From the NCBI GenBank assembly GCA_020433455.1, contig JAGRCP010000008.1:1-64000 (forward strand): 64,000 nucleotides of DNA. The letters are read 5' to 3'. Numbering within the stretch: position 1 is the stretch's first letter; each line of letters opens with the position of its first letter. The notes below the pieces were generated by a model. It ran no database searches. It was not told the DNA's origin and saw nothing but the letters and a program-made list of their open reading frames with translations. The stretch is from Caldilineaceae bacterium (lineage in GTDB: Bacteria; Chloroflexota; Anaerolineae; Caldilineales; Caldilineaceae). This document shows, piece after piece, positions 12,126 to 21,228 of the stretch. A program made the position numbers and the translations under genes.

Positions 12126-12171
12126 CGCCGCGCGAGACAGCTAACCACCTATACTCAATGAGAATCTGACT

Positions 12172-12516
12172 TTGCGTAAAATTCTTTCATATGCGGGGCT
12201 GTTGTGCGTCATTTTGTGGCTTGTTTTTAGCTACCTGCCCGAATCTATGGTGACGTTGGGGACGGTTGCGTTCCCCGCCGGCGCTAATTTGGCATTTCGC
12301 TTTTTGTTAATCGGCGGCGTCGGCTTATTTTTGCTGATTCAGGCGTGGTTGACGGTAGAAGCCGTCGGCTTTTTTCGCTCGGGTTCGAGCCGTGTAACGG
12401 CCAAAGCTTTCGGGCTGACGCGCCCGCGTGAAGTGTTGCTCACCGTCTTGCCCCTTTTGCTGACTGTAGGATTGGCGTTGGCTTCCCGGAGCGTATGGGC
12501 GAGCCTGATGCCTTGA
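12172..12516 (+). CDS. Small membrane protein heading the oxidase cluster
   Basis: The 114-residue protein has a first hydrophobic helix at about 5-22, a second at about 40-63, a basic cytoplasmic loop (FFRSGSSRVTAKAF) and a third at about 88-108. I do not recognise a family. The only usable start is TTG at 12172; an ATG a few bases upstream is closed at once by a stop. It is the first gene after a strong promoter and about 220 nt ahead of ctaC. An accessory role in the oxidase is suggested by position only. Confidence 0.6.
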   Translation: MRKILSYAGLLCVILWLVFSYLPESMVTLGTVAFPAGANLAFRFLLIGGVGLFLLIQAWLTVEAVGFFRSGSSRVTAKAFGLTRPREVLLTVLPLLLTVGLALASRSVWASLMP

Positions 12517-12735
12517 CTTTCGTATTCAAATCGTATCAAACTCGATTAGGTCTGCGGACGTCAGGCGCCTGCAGCGCAAGCCGAATTGGCTGACGCGCCG
12601 CGGGCGGCCTCGCAGGGCGCGTTCCTCCCGGCCCAACTCGTTTTTGAATGCGTCCAAATCAAGTCATTTAGTTGGTTTCATAACCGAATCCGTGATCTGC
12701 TGAACAAAGATCTACTGACGAGGAGTCGTTTTGAC

Positions 12736-13491
12736 ATGCGTCAATCATCTACGGACAAGCGCCACTTTATTACCGTGAGCGTTTTGGTACTTATCGGGAC
12801 TGCGGTGATGTTCTGGTTGTTGGACAGCGCATTGCCCATGCCTATTCAGGCCTCCATCCAGGCCCAGACCGTTGATCAGGTCTTTCAGTGGACGCTAATC
12901 GCCATCGCCTTTCTTTTTTCTCTGGTGGTGGTCTTTATGCTCTACACTGTTATCGTCTTCCGCCGTCGTCGGGGCGATACGGGCGAAGGCGAGCACTTCG
13001 AGGGCAATACGGCCCTGGAAATCATCTGGACGGTTGTGCCGTTGCTTTTGGTGGTTCTCTTCGGCTACATCGGCGTTACGACTCTGACGGACATCACCAA
13101 GGCGCAGGAAAATGAGGTCGTCGTTCAGGTTGAAGGCTTCCAGTGGAGTTGGCTTTTTACCTACCCCACCGACTCCGGAGAATTTACCAGCACCGAGTTG
13201 GTACTGCCGGTGGATCAGCCTGCGCGTATGGAAATGAGTTCGCGTGACGTTAACCATAGCTTCTGGATTGTGGAGATGCGGGTCAAGCAGGACGTGCTGC
13301 CCGGCCAAACTACTGTCTTACGCTTTACGCCCACCATTGAGGGCGATTATAAACTGCGTTGCGCAGAGTTATGCGGTCTGAGCCACTGGAATATGCTGGC
13401 CAGCGTGCGTATCGTATCTCCTGAAGAGTATGACGCCTGGTTGGCCCAGCAGAGCAGCCAGGCCGCGGCTATTACGACCGCGAGCAATTAA
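12736..13491 (+). CDS. ctaC: Cytochrome c oxidase subunit II
   Basis: This subunit takes electrons from cytochrome c through its CuA centre on the outer face of the membrane. Two transmembrane helices flank a basic loop (FRRRRGD). The cupredoxin domain ends in the CuA ligand set CAELCGLSHWNM, with the earlier histidine in DVNHSFWI. No cytochrome c domain is fused to the C-terminus, so this is an aa3-like rather than caa3-like subunit II. ATG 12736 is chosen over a longer open frame because of the GAGGAG site about 10 nt before it and the normal start of the family. Confidence 0.95.
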   Translation: MRQSSTDKRHFITVSVLVLIGTAVMFWLLDSALPMPIQASIQAQTVDQVFQWTLIAIAFLFSLVVVFMLYTVIVFRRRRGDTGEGEHFEGNTALEIIWTVVPLLLVVLFGYIGVTTLTDITKAQENEVVVQVEGFQWSWLFTYPTDSGEFTSTELVLPVDQPARMEMSSRDVNHSFWIVEMRVKQDVLPGQTTVLRFTPTIEGDYKLRCAELCGLSHWNMLASVRIVSPEEYDAWLAQQSSQAAAITTASN

Positions 13492-13600
13492 GCGCGGTTG
13501 CCTAATTATTTCTGCGCCAATTTTTTGAACTAAAACGCGACGGTTTTTCAGCGATGCTGTGCGTCAAAAGCGTGCTAAAATGGGTGAAGGAGAGCAAGCT

Positions 13601-15469
13601 ATGTCACTAATGTCTTTGGGAATTGTCCGGGGCTTTGTCTGGCAGATTGCAGGCACCATAATCGGCATTGTCTTTGCCGTGGCCATGCGCCTGATGATGG
13701 GTATGTCCCCTTGGGCGACGGAGCCGGTCTGGGTGGTTGCTATTCTGTTCGGCTCCATGGGCTTCCTAATCGGCGTCGGCTCTATGACCGATTGGTTCAA
13801 GTGGATGGTGGGCATTGACACGCCCATGCGCCACGGTCCGCCTAAGGGTAAGCCGGCCTGGACTCGCTATTTCGGCGTGGACTACAATCATAAGGTCATC
13901 GGCATTCAGTATACGATTACAGCCATTTTTATGCTGGCCGTAGGCGGAGCTTTCGCTATTATATTCCGGACGGAATTAGCCCGTTCGGGGCTCCAGTTCC
14001 TGAACCCCGGACAGTACAATACCTTCATCGGCATGCACGGCTGGGCCGCAATTTTCGCCATCTTCATTGGTATTGGCGGCATGGCAAACTACCTGGTCCC
14101 GCTGATGATCGGCGCCGAGGATATGGCCTTTCCTCGCCTTAACGCCTTTGCCTTCTGGATCAACATTCCCGCCATTGTGTGGCTGTTGGCCAGCCTCTAT
14201 CATGGCTGGGATGCTGGTTGGACCCTCTACCCCTTGCTCAGCACCCGGGGGGAGCCGGGCTTTCAATTTGTCTTCCTCTCCGTCTTCCTGCTAGGCTTTT
14301 CCTCAATTCTCGGTTCGCTTAACCTGATCGCCACGATGTTGATGATGCGGCCCAAGGGGATGAGCCTTTTCCGAATGCCTATCTTCTGTTGGGGCGTGAT
14401 GGGAGCCAGCATCATTCAGTTGACGGCTACTCAGTTCATCGCCCAATCGTTCCTCATGCTTTCCTTCGAGCGCACGCTGGGGATGCCCTTTTTCAACCCG
14501 GACGGCGGCGGTTCGCCCCTGCTCTTCCAGCACCTTTTCTGGTTCTACTCCCATCCGGCTGTTTATGTGTGGGTGTTGCCGGGGCTGGGTGTGATTAGTG
14601 AGATTTTGCCCGTTTTCGCTCGCAAGCCCCTCTTCGGCTATCGCTGGATTGCCCTTTCCAGCATTGCCATCGCTCTGGTCGGTTTTCTCGTCTGGGGACA
14701 TCACATGTTCACCTCCGGTTATGCCAACTCCTTGCGTGCGCCCTTCATGTTGGCGACGCTGCTGGTGGCCGTGCCGACGGGCGTTAAATTCTTCAGCTGG
14801 CTAGGCACCCTGTGGGGCGGCAAGCTGACTTTCCCCACGCCCATGCTCTTTGCCTTGGGGGCCATTTCGGTCTTCCTTCTTGGCGGCCTCAGCGGTCCGC
14901 CCCTGGCGCTGGTTGGCTCCGATCTCTTCCTTCACGACAGCTACTTCGTGATCGGTCATTTCCACGCCACCATTTTCGGCGGTTTTGTCTTCCCCTTCCT
15001 TGCGGCCCTTTACTTCTGGTATCCCAAGGTGACCGGTCGCATGTACAATGAAACCCTGGGCAAGCTCCATTTCTGGATCATGACGCCGGCCTTCTGGATG
15101 ATGAGCGTCGGGCAGATGTCCGTGGGCGTCATGGGCATGCGCCGCCGTATCGCCGACTATGACCCCATGCTGGGCGGCATGACCTCCAGCGGCCTGAGCG
15201 CGGTGGAGATCGGTCAGACGGTCGTGACCATCTCGGCTTTTCTGATTGCCTTTTCTATCCTGTTGATGATTTATAACTTGCTGAACAGCGCTGAAGTGGG
15301 CGCACTGGCCGGCAACAATCCGTGGCGTTCCCGTTCTCCCGAATGGCAGATTCCTTCACCTGCGCCGGAACACAGCTACGCTACGCCTATCCGCGTCGTC
15401 GGCGAACCCTATGACTACGGCCTGCCCGGTTCGACTTATGTGACCATGGCCACAGCAGGCGATGATTAA
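13601..15469 (+). CDS. ctaD: Cytochrome c oxidase subunit I (heme-copper oxidase, A2-like)
   Basis: The catalytic subunit reduces oxygen at the heme a3-CuB site and pumps protons. Visible landmarks are the low-spin heme region near HGWAAIFAIF, the CuB/tyrosine motif YSHPAVY, the VWGHHMFTSG histidine pair, and HFHATIFGGF with the heme histidines. The glutamate of class A1 (HPEVY) is Ala here, and Tyr-Ser stands just before the motif. This is the pattern of A2-type oxidases such as that of Rhodothermus. About 12-14 membrane helices are expected in its 622 residues. GAAGGAGAG before ATG 13601 decides the start. Confidence 0.96.
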   Translation: MSLMSLGIVRGFVWQIAGTIIGIVFAVAMRLMMGMSPWATEPVWVVAILFGSMGFLIGVGSMTDWFKWMVGIDTPMRHGPPKGKPAWTRYFGVDYNHKVIGIQYTITAIFMLAVGGAFAIIFRTELARSGLQFLNPGQYNTFIGMHGWAAIFAIFIGIGGMANYLVPLMIGAEDMAFPRLNAFAFWINIPAIVWLLASLYHGWDAGWTLYPLLSTRGEPGFQFVFLSVFLLGFSSILGSLNLIATMLMMRPKGMSLFRMPIFCWGVMGASIIQLTATQFIAQSFLMLSFERTLGMPFFNPDGGGSPLLFQHLFWFYSHPAVYVWVLPGLGVISEILPVFARKPLFGYRWIALSSIAIALVGFLVWGHHMFTSGYANSLRAPFMLATLLVAVPTGVKFFSWLGTLWGGKLTFPTPMLFALGAISVFLLGGLSGPPLALVGSDLFLHDSYFVIGHFHATIFGGFVFPFLAALYFWYPKVTGRMYNETLGKLHFWIMTPAFWMMSVGQMSVGVMGMRRRIADYDPMLGGMTSSGLSAVEIGQTVVTISAFLIAFSILLMIYNLLNSAEVGALAGNNPWRSRSPEWQIPSPAPEHSYATPIRVVGEPYDYGLPGSTYVTMATAGDD

Positions 15470-15511
15470 CGCTAATATCGGCTATTCAGCAGGAATGAGG
15501 AGCTTAGAAAT

Positions 15512-15724
15512 ATGAGTGAAAACAACGGCAGTGCCGGAGCAGGTTATCGTCAGAGCGTTATCGTTGCTCTGGTTTTGGCGGTTTTGACCGTAATCGAATT
15601 TTTTGTAGCAGTGCAGATGAACAGCCTGGTGATTCTGATGCTGCTTGCTCTATTTAAGGCCGTTCTGGTCATCAATTTTTACATGCACGTGCAGCGTCTC
15701 TGGAAGACGGAAGGGGAACACTAA
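15512..15724 (+). CDS. Cytochrome c oxidase subunit IV-like small membrane protein
   Basis: A 70-residue protein with two hydrophobic helices (about 14-34 and 37-58), ending in FYMHVQRLWKTEGEH. Prokaryotic subunit IV (COX4_pro) has this size, topology and conserved F-x-M-H ending, and sits next to subunits I and III. A GAGGAG site precedes the ATG. It probably stabilises the oxidase complex. Confidence 0.85.
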   Translation: MSENNGSAGAGYRQSVIVALVLAVLTVIEFFVAVQMNSLVILMLLALFKAVLVINFYMHVQRLWKTEGEH

Positions 15725-15727
15725 TCC

Positions 15728-16321
15728 ATGTCCAGCGCTACCACAACCGCGGAAGCCTATCGCACCCAACTGCGCATGAACCGAATGGGGCTTTGGCTCT
15801 TCTTCGTGTCCGAAGTCTTTCTCTTCGGCGGCCTGTTGGCAACCCGCTTTTATCTCTGGGGCAATACTCGACCGGAATTGGATCAGAGCATCGGCCTGAT
15901 TGTTACGTCGGTGTTGCTGCTTAGCTCGCTTTCTATGAACCTGTCTGAAAAAGGACTGGAGCATAACAATCGACGCCTCTTCCTGGGCGGCTTGGTCTTT
16001 ACCTTTGTCTTCGGCCTGGTCTTTCTGGTCGGCGTTATGGTCTTTGAGTGGGGTCTTTTTCCCGCCTTCTATGAGGGACATCTGACGCCCGGAGAGAACG
16101 TTTACGGCGCGGTTGTCTTCGCCATGACTGGCATGCACGCCCTGCACGTCATTACCGGGCTGGCTTTTATCGCCATCGTTTGGAACCTGGGGCGTAAGGG
16201 CTCCTATTCTCCCGAGCGCCACTGGGGCGTGGAATCCTGCGCCATCTACTGGCACTTTGTGGATGTGGTCTGGATTTTCTTCTATCCTGCGCTCTATCTT
16301 ATCGGTCATGTGGCCCATTAG
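15728..16321 (+). CDS. ctaE: Cytochrome c oxidase subunit III
   Basis: The 197-residue membrane protein has five predicted helices. It opens with LGLW-type sequence (MGLWLFFVSEVFLFGGLLAT), typical of bacterial subunit III, and contains TGMHALHVITGL and ESCAIYWHFVDVVWIFFYP, both hallmarks of the family. The start is 3 nt after subunit IV, so the two are probably translationally coupled. The short five-helix form is common for caa3/aa3 enzymes outside Proteobacteria. Confidence 0.95.
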   Translation: MSSATTTAEAYRTQLRMNRMGLWLFFVSEVFLFGGLLATRFYLWGNTRPELDQSIGLIVTSVLLLSSLSMNLSEKGLEHNNRRLFLGGLVFTFVFGLVFLVGVMVFEWGLFPAFYEGHLTPGENVYGAVVFAMTGMHALHVITGLAFIAIVWNLGRKGSYSPERHWGVESCAIYWHFVDVVWIFFYPALYLIGHVAH

Positions 16322-16455
16322 CCGATTAGATTGGGCGTATATCCAAAGGGATCGATGATAGGAGCGCTCGCTCGGCGGCTGTCCGCAGTGCCGCAACGGG
16401 GCGTTATTAGATGAGCATGACTACATTGTAATCACAAAATCGGTAAATTGATTCC

Positions 16456-17430
16456 ATGTCTCCGCTTATGCAGGCGCTATTCTCGCAATGGGAGTGGCGC
16501 CTTATTATTCTCATTCCGCTGGGTATTTTGGCCGTCATATACGTGACGGGTTGGCTTACTATCCGCCGCCGCCTGGGCGGGCGCTCCCGCCTGGCCAACT
16601 ACTGGCGGCTGGCGGCCTACATCGGCGGCATGGTTGTGCTGATGACCTCGCTGATGTCGCCCATTGACCTGTTGGGCGGTCAGCTTTTCTTCATGCACAT
16701 GATTCAGCATTTGCTGACCATGATGGTCGCTGCGCCGCTGCTTGCCTTGTCTAACCCGTTCCCTATCGGCCTGTGGGGGTTGCCGACGCCTCTGCGCAGG
16801 GTAGTCGCCTCGGGCTTTGTGCACGATTCCTGGTTCCGCCGCGCGCTGACTTATGTGACCCGGCCCAGCATCGTTTGGTTTCTCTATCTTGTCATCTACC
16901 TGGGCTGGCACGATCCTGAATTTTATACGCTGGCCTTGCGGCGGGACGGCGTACACGACTTTCAGCACATCACCTTTTTTGTCGGTTCCATGCTCTACTG
17001 GTGGCACGTGACCGGGGCGGGCCCTCGCCTTCACGGCCAATTCCCCATCTGGGCGCGCATCGTCTACCTGTTGGCCATGATTCCCCCCAACATGATCGCA
17101 GGCATCATGATTGCTCTCTCCCCCACCGTCATTTACACCTACTACGAAAGCGTTCCCCGCATTTGGGGCTATACCGTCTTGCAGGATCAAATGGCCGCAG
17201 GCGTGATCATGTGGATTCCCGGCAGCATGATGTTTTTGATTGCGGCCCTGGTTTTTGTGAGCAAGCTGCTCAGCGGCGACGGCCAGGAGGCTCCCTCAAC
17301 CTCCGCGGCTCTCTACGACGATGCGACCCTTATTGCGCCCGGGCTGGAGAACCGGGTCATCCAAAATCGCTGGCGTCGCCTGGAGCGTTCGGGCCCGCCT
17401 CTTTCTGATTCCGAATCTCATCAGTCATGA
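16456..17430 (+). CDS. ctaG: Cytochrome c oxidase assembly factor CtaG (caa3 type)
   Basis: The multi-pass membrane protein has 324 residues and about seven helices. The conserved block FFMHMIQHLLTMMVAAPLLAL and later LGWHDPEFYTLAL and HDFQHITFFVGSMLYWW identify the caa3_CtaG family. This family is needed to make active oxidase in Bacillus and probably handles copper for CuB. It is unrelated in sequence to the proteobacterial Cox11-type CtaG. Its last codon overlaps the next gene's start (ATGA), which couples the two. Confidence 0.92.
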   Translation: MSPLMQALFSQWEWRLIILIPLGILAVIYVTGWLTIRRRLGGRSRLANYWRLAAYIGGMVVLMTSLMSPIDLLGGQLFFMHMIQHLLTMMVAAPLLALSNPFPIGLWGLPTPLRRVVASGFVHDSWFRRALTYVTRPSIVWFLYLVIYLGWHDPEFYTLALRRDGVHDFQHITFFVGSMLYWWHVTGAGPRLHGQFPIWARIVYLLAMIPPNMIAGIMIALSPTVIYTYYESVPRIWGYTVLQDQMAAGVIMWIPGSMMFLIAALVFVSKLLSGDGQEAPSTSAALYDDATLIAPGLENRVIQNRWRRLERSGPPLSDSESHQS

Positions 17431-18029
17431 ACGGCAAGCTGCTTCGTCAGGGCGGATTCCTGTTCGCCGTTTTGGTGATTGGGCTGGCGGCGACTGCGGG
17501 CGTTATCCTCGCCCATGGCGGCGGCGCGCCCCAGGTCATCGACGCGGAAGCGGGCCCCTATCGGGTTTTTGTCTGGACGGAGCCGGAACCCTGGCGCGCC
17601 GGTGACGTGCACATTACCGTCGCGATTACCCTGCCGCCGCCGGAGGGGACGGAAATCGACGAAACCGTGCTCACCAATCAGCTGGACAAGCCGGTTACCG
17701 ATGCAACCGTCCGCGTGCATTTCTTTCCGCCCGACAGCAGCGACCCATTTGAACTGCCCGCCCCGCCTCAGAGCCAGTTGGGGGGCATTTACTATGAGAC
17801 GGATACGAAGCTGCTCATGGCGGGCGATTGGGAGGTCGGCGTAATTGTGGAAGGGCCGCTGGGCGCGGGCGGCACATCGTTCGCCATGCAGGCTCTGCCC
17901 GCCCGGCGCATGAACTGGCTGTGGCTGGGCGGCGGCGTCCTGGGCGTCCTGGCTCTGGTCGCACTTTTGGGCTTGCGCGGCGGCAAGCCGAAGGCGTCGC
18001 AGCCTTCCGGCAAGTCCCGGCGAAGATAG
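17427..18029 (+). CDS. YtkA/FixH-like periplasmic protein with C-terminal membrane anchor
   Basis: A signal peptide or N-terminal helix (about residues 10-28, ending ILAHGGG) is followed by a beta-rich domain of about 120 residues. A transmembrane helix (about 164-183) and a short basic cytoplasmic tail complete it. The sequence GPYRVFVWTEPEPWRAGDV and the later LLMAGDWEVGV are typical of the YtkA-like domain often encoded beside copper chaperones and oxidase genes. Overlap with ctaG and position in the cluster point to copper delivery or oxidase maturation. The function is inferred from context. Confidence 0.7.
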   Translation: MNGKLLRQGGFLFAVLVIGLAATAGVILAHGGGAPQVIDAEAGPYRVFVWTEPEPWRAGDVHITVAITLPPPEGTEIDETVLTNQLDKPVTDATVRVHFFPPDSSDPFELPAPPQSQLGGIYYETDTKLLMAGDWEVGVIVEGPLGAGGTSFAMQALPARRMNWLWLGGGVLGVLALVALLGLRGGKPKASQPSGKSRRR

Positions 18030-18193
18030 GCAGGCAGTAGGCCGGGCAGGGACGTCCGGCCAGAATCATTGACCAGAAACGGGCGTCTCAGGCCGACTCT
18101 CTGCATATTTGATTTTCGTCAGGCCGGAAGCGTCGATCTACAAAAATTTCAGCCGTCTCTTGCAACGAGAGATGCAGAATAAGGAAGTTCCTG

Positions 18194-19006
18194 ATGGCAT
18201 CAGCTTTAGAAACCGTGCGTCTGCTGGTGAGCCGGCGTTGGTGGTGGGTCACTATTCTCGTTATTTTGGGCGTCATTGCTCAGGTGTGGCTGGGCGTCTG
18301 GCAGCTGGATCGCCTGGATCAGCGGCGGGCTTTTAACGCCAACATCGCGGCCAAGTGGCGCGAGGAGCCGTTCGATCTGAACCGGAATCCGCTGCCGCCT
18401 GATTTGACCGAACTGGAATTCCAGCGTATTCAGGTGACGGGCGAGTATGATTTCACGCATGAGATCGTGCTCCAGAATCAGAGCCTGGGCGATGGAGTCG
18501 GTTCCATGATGGGCGGCGCGCCCGGCGTTTATCTGGTTACGCCGCTGATTTATGCCCCGAACCAGGCCGTACTCGTGGTTCGGGGGTGGGTTCCCCTGGA
18601 TGAGGCGGAACCGGGCATGGTCGAGACGCACCAGGAATCGGCCGCCGGCGGCATTGTGGGCTATATTCAGGAAAGCCAAACCATGCCCGGCGGCGGCGAA
18701 ATTACCGTCCCGGCAGGCGGGCAGCGCGCCTGGAACTTCCTCAACATCGACGCGATTCAGCCCCAAATGCCTTACGCGTTGTCGCCTTTTTTCATTCTGC
18801 AACTGCCGGAAGAAGGGCGCTCCTTCAGCCAGCTGCCCATACGCGTCGAGCCCATCGTCCTGACCGAGGGCAATCATTTTAGCTACGCAATTCAGTGGTT
18901 CATGTTTGCCACAATTTTAGGGATCGGCTATATTTTCTTTGTGCGTTATTCAGAACAGCGCGCCCGCCGTATTGCCCAAGCCGGGCAAGAGGCCAAGGTT
19001 GGATGA
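18194..19006 (+). CDS. SURF1-family oxidase assembly protein
   Basis: SURF1 proteins help insert heme a into subunit I. The protein starts with a hydrophobic helix carrying the family core (LGVWQLDRLDQRRAFN). It has an extracytoplasmic domain with GEYDFTHEIVLQNQ and VVRGWVPLDEA, and ends with a second helix (YAIQWFMFATILGIGYIFF). The 270-residue length is usual. AGGAAG lies a few bases before ATG 18194. It lies between the YtkA-like gene and ctaB, the heme O synthase, in keeping with a heme-insertion step. Confidence 0.93.
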   Translation: MASALETVRLLVSRRWWWVTILVILGVIAQVWLGVWQLDRLDQRRAFNANIAAKWREEPFDLNRNPLPPDLTELEFQRIQVTGEYDFTHEIVLQNQSLGDGVGSMMGGAPGVYLVTPLIYAPNQAVLVVRGWVPLDEAEPGMVETHQESAAGGIVGYIQESQTMPGGGEITVPAGGQRAWNFLNIDAIQPQMPYALSPFFILQLPEEGRSFSQLPIRVEPIVLTEGNHFSYAIQWFMFATILGIGYIFFVRYSEQRARRIAQAGQEAKVG

Positions 19007-19058
19007 GTTGTCGCGTGCGGCGCAGCCGTGCAATTTATATGTATATAGGGCTCCTTGC

Positions 19059-20039
19059 ATGTCTTTTCCCAGTTCGATTGTAAATAATTCGGCCCCTGCC
19101 GAGCAGCCGCTCACGCGTGATCAGGCGTTGACCCGACTGGCGCTGAGCGACTACGTGGCCCTCACCAAGCCGCGTATTATTTCGCTGCTGTTGGTGACCA
19201 CCCTCGTTCCTATGTTCCTGGCCGGCGACGGCGGGCCCAGCGGCTGGCTCATCCTGTGGGTGATGGTGGGCGGGTTTCTGGCCGCGGGCGGGGCCAACAC
19301 CATCAACCAATACATTGATCGGGACATCGATCACGTTATGGTGCGTACGCGCAAACGTCCCCTGCCCAGCGGCCGCATGACGCCCAACCAGGTGCTTTTC
19401 TTTGGCCTGGCTATCAGCGCTCTGAGCTTTGTTGTGCTCTGGTGGAGCGCCAATCTGTTGACCGCGCTTCTGGGACTTTTTGGCATCTTTTTCTATGTGG
19501 TCATCTACTCTCAACTGCTCAAGCGCCACAGCACCCAAAACATTGTCATCGGCGGCGCGGCCGGCGCTGTTCCGCCGCTGGTGGGCTGGGCGGCCGTGGC
19601 CAACGAGATTTCGCTCCTGCCCATCTTTCTCTTTTTTATCGTCTTTTACTGGACGCCGCCTCATTTCTGGGCGTTGGCGCTCATGCGTCAGAAAGAATAT
19701 CGGGCGGCCGGCGTGCCCATGCTCCCGGTCATCGCGGGCGAGCGGGAAACCCATAATCAGATTGTGCTCTACAGCATTCTGCTCACGTTGATTTCTCTGG
19801 CCCCGGTCTTTTTGCGCCTGCTGGGGCCTATTTACCTGGTCGCCGCGCTGGCGCTCAACGGCCTCTTTCTTTGGCAGGCCATTGCCATTCGCCGCACACC
19901 CAATAATCAGACTATCTGGCGCCTCTATCGCTTCAGCCTGATCTACCTGGCCCTGCTCTTCCTGGCCATGGGCGTCGATCATCTCTTCTATAACGTGCCC
20001 GCATCCGTGGTCGATATCTCGCTCCGCTTACCGTTCTGA
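19059..20039 (+). CDS. ctaB: Protoheme IX farnesyltransferase (heme O synthase)
   Basis: This UbiA-type prenyltransferase converts heme B to heme O with farnesyl diphosphate. The first aspartate-rich motif is NQYIDRDIDHVMVRTRKRPL, and the second region is YSQLLKRHSTQNIVIGGAAGA. Nine or so membrane helices follow the ALTKPRIISLLLVTTL opening. ATG 19059 is preferred. The longer frame that begins at 18939 would overlap the SURF1 gene by about 70 bases and add a non-conserved tail. No heme A synthase (CtaA) gene is in the window, so it must lie elsewhere or be replaced. Confidence 0.95.
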   Translation: MSFPSSIVNNSAPAEQPLTRDQALTRLALSDYVALTKPRIISLLLVTTLVPMFLAGDGGPSGWLILWVMVGGFLAAGGANTINQYIDRDIDHVMVRTRKRPLPSGRMTPNQVLFFGLAISALSFVVLWWSANLLTALLGLFGIFFYVVIYSQLLKRHSTQNIVIGGAAGAVPPLVGWAAVANEISLLPIFLFFIVFYWTPPHFWALALMRQKEYRAAGVPMLPVIAGERETHNQIVLYSILLTLISLAPVFLRLLGPIYLVAALALNGLFLWQAIAIRRTPNNQTIWRLYRFSLIYLALLFLAMGVDHLFYNVPASVVDISLRLPF

Positions 20040-20056
20040 TTGACGCCTGCACGATC

Positions 20057-21181
20057 ATGCAATCAACCGAACAAGCATCCAACCCGGTCGGCGCACGCAT
20101 TCATGCTGCGCCGGCTTCTTTTTGGGATGCGCTTCCCCGCCCCATTATCGGCCTTGCGCCCATGGACGGCGTGAGCGATCATCCTTTCCGCCATATCCAG
20201 GCCGCCCACGGCCGCCCGGACGTCGTCTATACCGAATTTACCCGGGTGGAGGGTATCTGCCGCGCGCGGCAGATCACGGTGTTGGAGAACTTTCTCTACT
20301 CAGAAATCCAGCGCCCCGTCATTGCCCAAATCTACGGCGTGGATCCCGAGGCATTCCGTCAGACCGCAATTCTGGTCTGCCAGCTCGGCTTCCAGGGCGT
20401 GGACATCAACATGGGCTGCCCTTCCAAAAACGTGGCGGGCGGCGGCGCCGGAGCCGGCCTGATCCAAACTCCCGGACTGGCTCAGGAAATTGTCCGGGCC
20501 GTGCGGGCGGGCGTTTCTGCCTGGGCCAACGGCGCGACTGTGCGCGATTGCCCTTCCATCCACCCTAATATCGCGGGAGAGGTGGAGCGGCGCTCGGCGA
20601 AGCTTCCGCCGGCTGCACGCCTGCACCGGGCCATCCCCGTCAGCATAAAGACGCGCATCGGCTATGATGCGCCGGTTGTCGAAGAGTGGATTCCCGCGCT
20701 GCTGGAAACGGAACCGGCTGCCATCGCGCTCCACGGCCGTACGCTGAGCCAGGCCTATCGGGGCCGAGCCGACTGGACGTCTATTGCTCGGGCCGCGGAA
20801 TTAGCGCAGGGTACGCCTACGCTCATTTTGGGCAACGGCGATCTCGCCTCACGTAATGAGGGCGTCGCTCGGGTGGTTGAATATGGGCTGGATGGCGCGC
20901 TCATCGGCCGTGCGGCGCTGGGCAATCCTTTCGTTTTTCAGACTGCTCCCCTCTCCGTGCCCGATATGCGGCTGGGACCCATCGCCATGGAGCACGGTTA
21001 TCTTTTTGAAGCCACGTTTCGTCATGCCAAACGCTATCATTTCCCGCCCATGCGCAAGCACCTCAACGCCTACGCCCGGCGCATGGGCATGCCCGTTCCC
21101 CAACGCGTGAAGCTCCTCCAAAGCAAAAGCCCCCAGGAGGCGGAGGCCGTCCTGAGGGCTTTTGCAGACTTTCGCCCATAA
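20057..21181 (+). CDS. tRNA-dihydrouridine synthase
   Basis: This flavin enzyme reduces a uridine in tRNA to dihydrouridine. The TIM barrel starts with IGLAPMDGVSDHPFR and continues with VDINMGCPSKNVAGGGAGAG (catalytic Cys in GCPSKN) and SIKTRIGYD. IALHGRTLSQAYRG and LILGNGDLASRNEG complete the FMN-binding set. At 374 residues it is slightly longer than average because of an insert around residues 155-185. It begins 17 nt after ctaB and probably shares the transcript. A hairpin in its last 60 bases may serve the convergent operon. Confidence 0.93.
   Translation: MQSTEQASNPVGARIHAAPASFWDALPRPIIGLAPMDGVSDHPFRHIQAAHGRPDVVYTEFTRVEGICRARQITVLENFLYSEIQRPVIAQIYGVDPEAFRQTAILVCQLGFQGVDINMGCPSKNVAGGGAGAGLIQTPGLAQEIVRAVRAGVSAWANGATVRDCPSIHPNIAGEVERRSAKLPPAARLHRAIPVSIKTRIGYDAPVVEEWIPALLETEPAAIALHGRTLSQAYRGRADWTSIARAAELAQGTPTLILGNGDLASRNEGVARVVEYGLDGALIGRAALGNPFVFQTAPLSVPDMRLGPIAMEHGYLFEATFRHAKRYHFPPMRKHLNAYARRMGMPVPQRVKLLQSKSPQEAEAVLRAFADFRP
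21123..21165 (-). terminator. Terminator of the ferredoxin operon inside the end of the Dus gene
   Basis: Arms 21123-21138 and 21150-21165 pair over 16 bases with one mismatch. On the minus strand the stem ends in a T-rich GCTTTTGCTTTGG. It lies 60 nt past the ferredoxin stop, within the convergent coding sequence. Confidence 0.55.
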
Positions 21182-21228
21182 TGTATTGCAAGACGAGCGA
21201 TGGGTTTGTCTTTGCCGCGACGCGTGTC

